Below, in pieces: positions 1-10,724 of a stretch of 64,000 nucleotides of DNA. How positions within the stretch are numbered: the stretch's first letter is position 1; the number at the start of each line of letters is the position of its first letter. The stretch is from Leptodontidium sp. MPI-SDFR-AT-0119 (taxonomy: Eukaryota > Ascomycota > Leotiomycetes > Helotiales > Leptodontidiaceae). Under the pieces are notes generated by a model. That model did not search any database and was not told the DNA's origin. It worked only from the letters and a program-made list of their open reading frames with translations. The stretch is from NCBI GenBank assembly GCA_020726505.1, contig JAHLEZ010000004.1:1054001-1118000 (forward strand), in the 5' to 3' direction. The translations under genes and the position numbers were made by a program.

Positions 1-281
1 AATTTTGACGGAAGAACCCTTACCGGCTTTTTGCACTTTATCGATAGCTGGGTGACACTGATCATGTCGCGCGCGTAGAGAAGATCTTCTACCTGACCCA
101 TTGGAAGTGTATTGAGATCGATATCTGCAGAGCCATCACCGGCTTCAGACAATATCTCGAAGAACGTTTCGTGCTTGGAAGACGTATTGGCTCGTGCAAA
201 AAGGCCATCTACCGGCCTAGGGCTGAAAGCAACGGTGGCTCGAGGGGATTGAGCTTCCGGAAACTGGGAGTCGAAAGACAT
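1..281 (-). CDS. Hypothetical protein, N-terminal part only (runs off left edge)
   Basis: An ATG at 279-281 on the minus strand opens a frame that stays free of stops for about 93 codons to the window edge. The protein starts MSFDSQFPEAQSPRAT and contains an acidic stretch (EILSEAGDGSADIDL) followed by QVEDLLYARDMISVTQL. A GTAAGG near position 20 could be the donor of a first intron, so the last codons at the edge may be intronic. The codon pattern and lack of stops support coding, but I do not recognise a family. Its upstream side faces the plus-strand model at 650, so the two would share a divergent promoter. Only the N-terminus is visible. Confidence 0.4.
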   Translation of the reverse strand, partial: MSFDSQFPEAQSPRATVAFSPRPVDGLFARANTSSKHETFFEILSEAGDGSADIDLNTLPMGQVEDLLYARDMISVTQLSIKCKKPVRVLPSK

Positions 282-649
282 ATTATGCTTTTGATGCTCG
301 TAATGATGAATGTTGAGAGTTGTTTGATATTAGCGCGCTCTGATGCTGGTAAAGAGAAATCTGCTTGGAAGGAAACTGTATACAAAACTTCCCCAATCAA
401 TACAGGAGGAGACGTGTGTCTATCGAGACTGCCTCGTCTAATGTTCCTAATTAGGAAAGGGCTCGCTTAGCCTCCACTAATTTCTACAACGTCGCTTCCT
501 CCGAAAACAACAAACGCAAATCTTGACGACATTGAGACCTCAACTCCGTCCGTCAAACAACAACCAAATACGTTCAACATCAAAAGCGACTTGAATCCTT
601 ATTATCAACCAATCTCTCTCTCCTGAACAACGAATTATGTCCTGTCACG
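282..649. other. Intergenic, probable divergent promoter
   Basis: This is 368 bp between the start of the left-edge minus-strand gene and the plus-strand ATG at 650. The part from about 480 is rich in CAAC and CT runs, as in fungal 5' leaders. I see no RNA gene or repeat. Confidence 0.3.
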
Positions 650-1469
650 ATGGATCCCGCCGCGATCCTCGGAGGCATGCGGGAAGGCATTAAGCATTCA
701 GCAACCGACCACGCCGCCGTCAAAGCTGAGATTGGGTATCAGGCGTACAAAGCTTCACCGAACGAATTATTGAAGCCAAGGTCTAGCCAGACCGTCGTAC
801 TCAATCAGGGCCATCTTCGAATTCCACTTCAGCTCGCTGCTTCTGGCCTCAGGCACAACGCAATCTCTGACTGCGCAAACACCAACATGCAAACTACGTA
901 TGAAAGAATCCAGGCGTACAAGCCTCCAGCCTACGCGTCGCCCTATGGAGGAAGTCAATCAATCAGCTCAACCACAAACAAGGCCAACCTCCAGTCGATG
1001 CGCGAGTTTAAGACTCCAAGGCTGCCACTGAATGGAGATCCACCACCATGGTTATGCTGTTTTGCGCAAAGGGAGGTACCCGAATGGAACAGACATCAGG
1101 AGGCAAGTCATTAATCAAAACTCTCAGTTATAAATGCAAAGGCTGACGGAAAGCCCAAAGACATGGAACCCTGGCACGCAAAGTTCTTGCACCATTCGCC
1201 CATGTCAACACAAGAAATGCGCAGACTGTCTATGGGAGTCTCTGGAGGAAGTGCCAGGTGGCGTTCAGGGCCAAATTCTACCATTTTCTAAGCAGAAAAG
1301 AACAGAAGTTGTGGAACAGGATGCTGCCGGGGTTGACGAAGAACTTGCACACCAGGAAATGGAGCTTGGGGAGAATGCACGAATGATGGCGCCACCAAGT
1401 ATGCCAGCGTCGAGAGGGATCAATCGTGACCCAAAGACGGGAAGACCAAGACTGTGGACCAAGGATTGA
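650..1469 (+). CDS. Cys-rich hypothetical protein with C-x4-C-x-H-x2-C-x2-C motif
   Basis: The ATG at 650 follows a C-rich leader and begins MDPAAILGGMREGIKH. One plausible intron (donor at 1076, acceptor before 1158, about 82 bp) joins PPPWLCCFAQRE to TWNPGTQSSC. The joined product carries W-x-C-C followed by C-TIRP-C-Q-H-KK-C-AD-C, a Cys/His arrangement like the small zinc-binding motifs seen in many fungal hypothetical proteins. The C-terminal part is polar and ends RPRLWTKD. The AAG acceptor is not strong, and the N-terminal section reads poorly, so a frameshift or a second intron is possible. I do not know the function. The gene lies in a zone where several neighbours are decayed, so it may also be compromised. 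Confidence 0.4.
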
Positions 1470-2183
1470 TTACTCAGGCGTGGGAAATGCCGGAGGCTCT
1501 GGATGGACTCTGTCATCAGCCCGAAAAACAACCCGGCGGCACACCACTAGATGTCTTACATCGAAGACATTTGGCTGCCTAAGTTGACCTTGTCACGGCT
1601 AACCGCGATTCGCAGATTCGCTAAATAAATGATGCACATGAAGCATAACGAAGAATTGCATGCAGAGTGAGAATTGAGTATAGACGGGTGATATGGGAGA
1701 ATTGAAATTCATGGTGGCGTGACTTCAACAGGACAAGAGTGTCGAGATTGAGCGATGCGACATGGAAAAGCTTGAGTTGGCAGCACTACTATCCCATCCA
1801 ATGCTTGGTAAATGATCTGAGCCCTGGTGTTCTTACTAGGCCAAAATTTACATCGAGTCCACCTTCTGGGGATCAATCATCGACTTGCTCCACACATGTC
1901 GCGTATTTATATTCGTCGCCTCAGCCACGGAACCTCTCTTTCTACACCACACTCGAGTCTTGATCTCGAGCTCCAACTCTTTCTTTACAGCTCAACCTCA
2001 ACGCAACCTCACTTTTGGCAACATAGCTAGCATCTCCACCCCCGTTGCTGATGACGTCGATGTCCCAGAGACAAGCGGTGATGCGGCAAACCTTGATACG
2101 CCTGCTGTTGACGACACCAGTTCAGCTTCGACCACAGGCAATATGGACAGCTCCGAGGCCGCCAATGCTTCTCCAGAAGATGA

Positions 2184-2980
2184 GAGACCCATGGTCCAAC
2201 CAAGGAGGATGTTCTGTTCTTGGCAGAGTCCCTGGCTCGTGTGAGTGGCTATATCTTCTTCATTCTTACCCCGCCACTCAGCTTTCTAACATTCTCTCAG
2301 GAATTCAACCAAAAGACCGAAATGCCCAGAACAATGATGACGTATGGAGAGGAGCAAGGCAAGAAAGGTAGATGACTATTTCTGCGAGTGATGGAAGGCC
2401 ACATGCTTACAAGGCACCAGCTCTCCTTGATCAAACAGAAAAGAACAAGGGCTTTGCTAAGGACCTGATCTCTCTATTGGAAAACAAGGACTCTGCCGAA
2501 GAAATGACCCGCTATCGTCTGGCAGCAACCCACACGATCCTCGCAATCTATGGTGACGGTATCGAATACCCCCCCGGGCCCAAGTTCACCGAGGCGTGCG
2601 GTCTTGGTGCTTGCTATGGTGTTCTTAGTATGAAAGAACTAGGAGTGACACCCGAGAACAAGAATGCCTTCAAGCTTCTCTACGATATGGTGCAGAATGT
2701 AGCTTTCAGAGTTATCACCGACCCTACTACACGTTTATTGAACCAACTCGCTAGTATCCCGACTTATAGGGATCGGTTCGGCACCTCCTACATGGGCTCG
2801 GATGATGAAGACGACGAGAGAGATGATCAAGACGTCGAGAGAGATGATGACAACGAGACAGATGATGAAGGCAACGAAAGGGATGATAGTATAACTCAGC
2901 AGGGCCCTATTGCTAATGAATTGACGGAGTCCTTGGAGCCTCTCGGTTTGGAAAACCAAGACAAGCCTTCGGATACATAA
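2184..2980 (+). CDS. Hypothetical protein with acidic C-terminus (5' end unresolved)
   Basis: Three exons can be read: up to 2240, 2301-2367 and 2421-2980. Intron 2241-2300 has GTGAGT, a CTAAC branch motif and CAG, and intron 2368-2420 is GT...CAG. The product reads KEDVLFLAESLAREFNQ, then ALLDQTEKNKGFAKDL, a helical region, and a highly acidic tail (DDEDDERDDQDVERDDDNE). Upstream of 2184 this frame hits TGA, while a different frame (through about 2040-2180) carries a Ser/Asp-rich sequence ending ANASPEDE. Either an intron or a frameshift links the two, so the start is unknown. I recognise no domain. It could be a real but poorly resolved gene or an early pseudogene, given the decayed neighbours to its right. 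Confidence 0.4.
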
Positions 2981-3372
2981 GCTGCGGATAGATGTAAATT
3001 TGATCACCGATGATCAGGTAAGAACCTTCCTACGATAATAGTTCCTGTACGCTAAGAAGTTCTAACAACTGTTCCACAGATCACCTTCTTCTGAAATTGT
3101 CATAATTAGATTCTACCGGAGGACACAAGTACTGAGCTGGAGTGTTTACATGTATCTGCAAAGCTACTCACGAGGCAGAAGGATTTTATTCGTGCGAACG
3201 AGCTAGTCGAGAGATACTAATTGGTGAACGACGCCAATAAAACAAGTCTTCCCTACCCCGACCTTGCGTTCATAATGGTGAGTCTCTTTCGTTAGCTCAA
3301 AATCTTTACATATCTACTCAAGTTGTGACAAAAGTGATGTTCATTGAAATTCTGCTTCATCAGCACGCCGAA

Positions 3373-3828
3373 TTACCCCGCTCTCCTCCTTCGCTCGTAC
3401 AGTACTGAATGCACACGACTAGAACAGCACATTTTGGCTTTGATATTTCTCGTTTCAACGTTCAGATCTAATTTCTTTCTGTCCTCTCCGGTACTATGAG
3501 ACCAGATCTTCTTTCCCGATATCATAGCTTCCTGAATCACCCATCTAATTTTGACAGCCTGTCCTGCCCCCGAGAGTTTCATTAGTAACCTCGTATCATC
3601 TAAACTGTAACCCGCAAGCCCCTTAGCCTCTTTTTCAAAAGCTTCCTTAAATACCCCATAGTAATTTTGCGGTACCTCGCGCCAGATCCCGCCTAGCGCG
3701 TAGATATTGACGAGGTTAGAGATGTGCTACGTGTTGATAGTTGAATTTTCCTGTCCGGCGGCCATCATGCGCGAGCAAAAGATGCAGGCGACTTTTCTGC
3801 CGTAAAATCGGGACTCGATTATGCTCAT
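3373..3828 (-). pseudogene. Relic ORF of unknown family with one in-frame TAG
   Basis: From the ATG at 3826-3828 the minus strand reads a convincing protein (MSIIESRFYGRKVACIFC, later HISNLVNIYALGGIW and LMKLSGAGQAVKIRWVIQEA) in one frame for about 150 codons, ending at the stop at 3373. The only break is TAG at 3727-3729. It directly precedes CAC, and TAG is what a C-to-T change of CAG would give, as RIP does. The last 20 or so residues look like intron read-through. I could not place the family. Possible readings are a 3'-truncated oxidoreductase-like gene or a lineage-specific protein. It is the first of three relics in a row on the left side of the window. Confidence 0.5.
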
Positions 3829-4069
3829 GGCGTTGTCGCGGTCGTTGTGTTCTCAGACCGGGCCGCACAGCGGTTGTCCCGCTAGAGACTACGGTCTTCG
3901 CTTATGTTGAGCTGCGACAACACCAGCGAAGAGCACGAATTTCAAGACTTTACATTCGCGATTGATTAAATTTGTTATGTGTCTTCACTCCATCCCCAGG
4001 ATCGTTTAAAATGCAACTGCGCTGTATGTGTCGGCCAGCCGTGGTCTTTTTTGGTTATTACTAGGATAT

Positions 4070-6173
4070 TCAACAGAGCAGAGCCTCTTGCTCAGCTCGA
4101 TCCGAGAAACGATCACCACACATCGTAACCCCCATGCATGCCGTGAACAGGGCTGGGATGGTCCACCGGTTTGAAATCGCCGTTCCGCATAATTCTCGTA
4201 TCTGGTTCCTGATTTCTTCCTGCGGGATTAATCATCAGCGTTTGGACTTCGATCAGTTATGTGTCTATCGGAAATCGTATTGTTTTGCTTACCTCCACTT
4301 GCTGGAGTGCATGTTTGTGAGCTAGACCGATGCGAGGGAGTGTTGGATTGTAACACATGAGCAATACGCGGCAAATTATACTATCCACAATGCCAATCAC
4401 TAAATTTTGCACACTTCAGCTTTCTACAGTCGCCAATAGGACCCAAGAGGTGGCTTACCAACAGCATGGTTCATGTACCAGATCTCCGGGAAAACTTCTC
4501 CACCTGCCTCATTCGGCACTCGATACGACAGTGGCAGAAACGACAAAGGTCTCAAATCTAGCCACCGCTCGTATATTCCTTCAGTCTGCGATATGTGCTA
4601 ACGGGCTGGTCGTTGCCGCCGAAGCAGAAATTCTCGATTTCCGCGGTGTTGATCAGTATTCGCTTAGCCCATGTATCATCATCTGCAGGTAGCAGGGTCG
4701 ATGAAACTGTGATCCAGCTCAGTCTTCAACGGCCGCTGGTTGACGAAAGCCATGTAGATATCCTGTCTGAGACCAATCCAGAAGGATACCTGGCGGAGTC
4801 CACTCGCGGGTATGGAAGGATCCTGTGCATTCATGAAGATCTGGATACCGAGGAGATGGCCTTGGTAATCTTCACCAACAAGAGGAACTGCCTCGAAAAA
4901 TTATTAGAAACCTTAGTTCTTACTGATGGTAGTTTGCGAGCAATAAGAAATAAAAAATTGCAAAGGGGCGGTACCATCCAATTCCTCCAAAGTACGAAGT
5001 AATATCATAGCAGCGAGCAAATCATCTTTTCTCAGAGCCGGGTCATCAATAGGGATGTTCCTTAGATGCTCGAAGCAATCTTGATGGCAACGATCCGAAG
5101 CATATTATTAATCGAACTGTCCGATCACACTCAAGTGGCGCGATGAGACAGCAAAAATAGCATTCAGAAGAGTGGGAGATTCGATGGTCCTCCGTGGCAG
5201 CTCTTGCCCAAAGTGATTGCCTCTTGTATTGCAGAGGTCAAACCAGGGGCACATGTAATCAGTGTAATACTTCATCAGTCTGACCTCAGGTCCTTGTCTC
5301 AATGGAATGGCAATCCCTCCTTCTAGCTCTGCTTTTGTAGCTAAGCCCACAACGGATCCGAGCGGGATACTTGATAGTGGCTTAACTTGGGAAAGTGAGT
5401 ACTGGGAATTTTTGACACTTCCTGTGGCCGAATCTGTGATTGAGTGCGGAGAAGAAATGGGCCGAGCTGTCAGAATGGTTCCAGTCGGTACGGTGTCAAC
5501 AAGTTGATGGGTTTGAGAAGAACTGCGAGCTAGCGAGATAGCTGTTGGTTCATCACTGGAGCTGTATAGTGTTTGTAAGTAATGGGACTCGTCCACAAAG
5601 CAGTCTATCTTAGCCGTGTCAGCGTAGATATTCCCAGCGAATATAGAATATCAAAGGTAGTACTAACAGTTCCGTGAAGCAGTCTTCACCCACTCCTGAT
5701 TGGGATTCAATTGGCCTAAACTTGTTCCCTATAGTCAGGACTTCCGCTTTTAGGGATGCTGTATGTCGATTACTTACTCCGTTATTTGGCGGAACCGTAC
5801 GTTCACAGCCCGAATGCATTCCAAATTCGCAGAAACACAATTGGCACAACTCGGTTCTGTGTTGTCACCTGTGGCGGGACTCAATATACAACTGTTGTGA
5901 TATGACCTTGAATAGCGTCGAGTAAGCCATTCTCCCCCATCGCTTGATTGTTGTGGTCAATCTTCGCTTGGTCTTCTCAGGTTTGCTCAAACAAACACCC
6001 CGCCAACGTACATTTAAGATGCCGCCTGCGACAGGACTATCTTGGCGCACAAGTCAGATACAACAATCTCCCAGACTGTTTTCAATTTCAGAATTCCGTA
6101 CAGTGCATCCGTTCTTTTCCGAGCATGTGTTGCCATGGCCAAGTTGGGTTCTAGTGGAAGTCCGCCATTCCAG
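4070..6173 (-). pseudogene. Zn2Cys6 transcription factor with fungal-specific TF domain, decayed
   Basis: The N-terminal binuclear cluster can be followed through three exons: KNGCT (ending at 6102), SCRRRHLKC (6036-6012) and DNTEPSCANCVSANLEC (5868-5778). The third Cys codon is split by the 143-bp intron. It continues as NQEWVKTASRN and CFVDESHY (exon starting 5604), then a long activator region typical of the PF11951 family: KYYTDYMCPWFDLCNTRGNHFG, YQGHLLGIQIFMNAQDP, SGLRQVSFWIGLRQDIYMAF, EEIRNQIRELCG and MCGDRFSDRAEQEALL. Lesions: two tandem in-frame TAA codons at 5105-5110 (each one C-to-T step from CAA), a frameshift near 4572 in the segment before ERWLDLRP, and a premature stop at 4070-4072 that removes the tail. 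No ATG lies in frame with the first exon. Family assignment is firm; the inability to make a full regulator is inferred from these breaks. Confidence 0.8.
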
Positions 6174-7787
6174 CTAGGGAAATCAACATAAACAGTTCCA
6201 AATTCGCTGGAAAAGGTCAAAAGCTTGGATGTCGTTTCGGAAAGTCTCTGTAGCAGGCAGGCGAAATAACATGGAACGGAAATTGTTGCCTTTATGAGAA
6301 AGATAGAAAGGATAGGATTTCTCCGGGGCGTGAACTTGGCGCGCCTGCCAATCCCCCGCACTTGAAAGTTTTGGGAAACTCAGGAGCAGATTTCCGAAGA
6401 CAGGTCTGACTGCCTTGCCTTACCGTTTTGGGATTTAAAAGAAACTATTTCCGGGCTCGCTTGTTGTCTTCTCTACTTTGTGACTTTAGCTATGTATTCC
6501 TACTGGAATATCGCTTGGTAAGTACGATAAGTATGATAATCTCAATAAACCTCTACTTTACTCCCCTGAGATTAATTGACTCGCAGTTAGAATTCTCCCT
6601 GTGTTCTACTGCTATGAAGATGGTAAGATATGGGAGCGGGGCCCCGAATCCGACACCGCGCTCCAGCTCCAGGTATTAATTATTGCCAGTATATAATGGT
6701 TTAGTCGCGGATGTGGAATCCCCAAAATGTGCAAGGTCAATGCCTTTAAATTCAAATGCGGAATCGTCGATTGGCCATAATGTAGCAAATGGATTTTGGT
6801 GATTATGCTTGGCGTGCATCCCCAGATTTCTATTAAGTGCAGACGGCTTCTCTGCCCAGCTGAGAAGGAAGACCTCCAGTTAGAGGGAATGCCGAGGTTG
6901 TCACATGGAAGCATTTTATTTTCTCGGATGTTATCCATAGATTGGGGGGAACTGACAGAACGGGGAGTTCTAGTTCGATGGATGTGTTTTGATAATGTTT
7001 CGCTATGGTATGAATAAGAAGCCAAACGATGCGCCAGAGCTGAATACAAACATCGCTAAGTTGTAAAGTTCCGGCTCCAGCCAGGGAGCACTAAACTTGA
7101 TGAAGTAGTCTTATCTCCGTTAAATTGACTTAGCTTCCATTCTCTCGTAAGTTTGTCGGCCCATTCGAGCTGTTTAGTTGATGTTTGACAATGAGTTGTC
7201 CGTATTCATTACCCCGCCAAATTACCCGTACTCCCTTTCCTCTCAGAACTGCACTCAAGCACTCCTCTACAATGCCACAACGCTACAGTATCAGCCTATC
7301 ATCTTCGCCCATAAAATTCTGCTCGACAATGAAATTGTTAGGAGAGCTACTTCAGTCACTGAGTTTCTGGTTCTGTTTACCCGAAATGCTCGAAACGCTA
7401 ATAGCTCTGGACGCTGTCCCACTCCCAGTGCAGAATGAGAGCCTCTGAGTACCCCTCACAGTGCGGTAAGAGTAGATTATCTGATCTAGCACCTTGTGTT
7501 TAATTCCAATTGGTGCTCAATGCATAGGTTCGGTTCATCTGGATCGCGGCTGGTTCCTGAGATTGAATCAGCCAGATGTAAAAGGCGACCGTTTGACTGG
7601 ACAGGTAGATTTCCATTCAGGAACCAGTTATCAGAATATCTTGGTACATTTGGACTTAAGCTCCCACGGAATACTCTGGTGGAAGTATGACTTCATCTGG
7701 CAAAATGATACAATGAGCTGACCTCTCCACAAAATATTCTTCATTGTTTCTCTGTTCCTTTCCTTTTCCAATCTAAATTTAAACCTC
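6174..7787. other. Intergenic, no gene seen
   Basis: About 1.6 kb between two relics. Short ORFs occur on both strands, but none has protein-like composition, matched splice sites or a recognisable motif. The stretch before 7788 is CT-rich and may be the old promoter of the GH5 relic. Confidence 0.3.
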
Positions 7788-9336
7788 ATGATGGCAAAAA
7801 TCAAACAATTCCTCCTCCTCCTCTTCTCAGCCACCACGACATTGTCCCAAGATGTCCCCATCCGAGACGCCTCAAGAGTCCAAAATATCATAGCATCTGC
7901 AATCAGCTCCCGCTTCCCCACACCTAGCGTCCTAACCTCACAAATTCTCCAAACATTCCTCACACCCATAACCACCACTCTAGCCCGCAACTCTCACATC
8001 TACAGGTCGGGTACATCACTCTACCTCAACGGCGAGACACGGACCGCCAGCGGCGCAAACGTCTACTGACTAGGTCTAGACGAGAACGTCGAGCTCGCAC
8101 CAGGTGAACCATTCTACGCGCCTTTCAAAGCGAGTTATCCCACCAAAGGACGGACGACAGAGATCATGAATACGCTGGTTACGATGGGCGAAGCTTATTA
8201 GGAGTCAGACGCTGGGTGTTAGTGTGGGGAATCCGTTAAGTTTGATGCCGGCGAGGGGAGTAGTGAATACGGATGCGTTTGAGGCTATTAACTGGGCTGT
8301 TTATCAGGCGAGGGTGCATGGATTGAGGATTATTGCTCCGTTGGTTGATAACTTCGTACGTCTCATTTCTCATTTTCGTTGATTGTTGCTCATTTGGGGT
8401 TTTTCTGGGCATGATGCAGGATATGGAGATTGATGGAAGTAGGACTATTACCATGGAGGTAAATTCACTTTCCTCCGCTGGCACGGGTATAATATTTCTG
8501 GAAGTACTCCGCCCCTCCCGCCTGACACGATGAAATTCGATACCGATGACCGTGTGATCAACACTTTCAAGACCTATATCGATATCCTCATGACGCATGT
8601 GAATTCTTACACAGGACTCAGCTACTCCGAGGACCCAACCATCATCGGGTACGAGACAGGCAACGAGCTGAATGGGATAGTATGGGGCGATAAAAATGTG
8701 CCTATAGAATGGATTGTCGAGATATGCAGCTTGATTAAAGGGCTAGATCCGAAGACATCATGTATCGATGAAACGTAAGGTGCCAATACGACGAATTTCG
8801 TGGTCGAGGAGGTGGATAACTTTTCGAATCATTTCTATCCGCTGAACAATACGCCTTTGGAGGCGAATATCAAGGCGGTAGAAGGTGCGGGTTTATGTTG
8901 CGGGGGAGTTAGGGTGGACTGCTGAAGCTACGGCCAAGAGAGGAGATTCGTTGGGGAGCTTTTATGATGTTATTTTGAAGAGGCAGGGGTTGGAGAAGCC
9001 GGTTGTGGCGGGGAGTTTGATTTGGAGTCTGTTTGGGAGGAATGTGCCGGACTGTGAGGTGAGTCTTGCTTTTGTTGACATGCCGGTCGATTTTTGTCGT
9101 CTTCTGCTGGAGATGGATTGAGCTGATGAATCGCGTAGACGTATGTCCCCCATAGCGATGGCTTCACCATGCATTACGGCGGTCCAAATAATTCTGCGGC
9201 AGACAATGCGCAGATCAGCACGATGAGACAGCATTACTTCGCCATGCAGGGCATCATTGTGGATAGTTATTTGCCGTCGGTTGCTTGTTCAGGCAATTTC
9301 ATCCCGGAATATGATGCGGAGTACACCTACGTGTAG
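7788..9336 (+). pseudogene. GH5 endo-beta-1,4-mannanase, decayed
   Basis: The start MMAKIKQFLLLLFSATTTLSQ is a signal peptide. The body then follows the fungal GH5 mannanase order: SLYLNGETRTASGANVY, KLIRSQTLGVSVGNPLSLMP, FEAINWAVYQARVHGLRIIAPLVDNF, DYYHGGKFTFLRWHG, IIGYETGNELNG (acid/base Glu in GNE), VYVAGELGWTAE (nucleophile Glu), PVVAGSLIWSLFGRN and a conserved tail ending at TAG 9334-9336. The last intron (about 9060-9140) is still spliceable. Breaks: TGA at 8067-8069 where the family has Trp (TGG to TGA), a frameshift near 8190, TAA at 8776-8778 and a frameshift near 8885. The enzyme would have been secreted to cut mannan backbones in plant walls. Both catalytic Glu codons remain, which suggests fairly recent loss. 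The many lesions make a sequencing artefact unlikely. Confidence 0.85.
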
Positions 9337-10724
9337 ATGTAGGATGTGTGGCCATTCTTACACATAATTGGGACCCAGGAACAGAATACCCGCCTGTGCT
9401 ATCGGGATAACCAAGATTGTCGCCTTGCGATGTTGATGGCCATGGAGAGATTGTCGAGCGCAACCAGTATAATATCAGTCGGTCCAGCCAGGCAGTCATG
9501 CGCCTCGCAACACTTTACCGTAGAAGCAATAGTCTGCAGGCCGTGCCGATCTTCGAGAGAAGCTGATACTCGCAACGATTTAAAAAGATCAGACGACTTG
9601 ACTTGATGCGACGAACTCAATCATGCATGCGAAAAGCGAAGATGGTGAAACACTCACGCCATCAAATTCCCGAGACAGAATGCGATTGTAGTGAGCATCA
9701 AACGACATTAATCATGGCACTCTAAGAAAGTAGCGTTGCCGTGTCCAAACTCGCGAGAATCATCTTTGCCTGCTTTCCCAAATGCGGCAATACGATGCGT
9801 ACGATGTGCATCAAAACCAAATGAATAGGTCTTGAACCAACCATACCTAGGTATGCATAGAAAACCTCGCCCTATTGATGACAGTCTACCAGAAGAAGCA
9901 AGTTAAGGCGACCTTGGCACGCTCGTAACGAGCAATGCAACAGGCAAAATCGTCAGCAAAGGCGGCAAAGTAAGCGGGCAATAGCCAATTCACTTACCCC
10001 AAATTGTCCATCGCGACACGAACTTGAAGAAGTAACTGAACACGATGCGATGCGAAATGCGACTTGCAACAAAATAGAGAAAAAAAACTAATCACTTTGT
10101 TCGTGTTTGGTAATAGACTGGGCTGAGATATATGGAGCGCTCCCATTTGCAGGTCTCTAGTGGTGGATCTACTTGAAATGAAAAGAAAAGTCACCCCATC
10201 CCGTCGCTCGAATAGGAAGCCCTTTGCGGTACGATGTGCAACAGAATTTGAGTGATCAAATAAGAGATTGAAGCGAGGAATAGTTGTATGAGGGATTTGG
10301 GACCTTCTCCGAGGAGTGTGATGCGTGATTTGAGCAATTTAAAGGACCAACTTGGCCAGTTAGGGATATAAGGTCACGTGCAATTGGCATTTCCGCGGCT
10401 AGTCGTCCTCATGGTGGGAGAATATGGTTGACGAGTTCGCACGCAGAGGATAGGAAATGCACAAGTAGAACTAGAAAGCGTATGAGGTATTTTGGAGTAG
10501 TATTGAGGCATTTCCCCATCCATCTCACGGATTGTGGATTCGATCATTTCGAGAAATCAAAGACCGTTGAAACTGGGTATCTTCTGCGAGGAAGCAATCG
10601 ACGTATTCGATGAGAGTCGTGGCATGAGCCGACTCGATCGTAAAGGTACGTCGTCGGCCGCCGCTAATATCGGCTGGTGGCCGAAATTCAACATTACGCT
10701 TGTCATGTCCTGATCCACTGTCTC
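9337..10724. other. Intergenic, no gene seen
   Basis: About 1.4 kb between the GH5 relic and the 3' end of PER1. ORFs here are short and unlike proteins on either strand. Several ACGATG/GCGATG words recur around 9600-10050, which may be chance. I see no RNA gene. Confidence 0.3.

Noticed and set aside
6612..7049. 145-aa minus-strand ORF between the two relics
   Set aside because: Composition is His/Ser/Leu-rich without any conserved-looking block, and no splice signals extend it.
7631..7990. Minus-strand ORF overlapping the mannanase signal peptide
   Set aside because: It overlaps a clear GH5 coding region in the other strand and has no protein features of its own.
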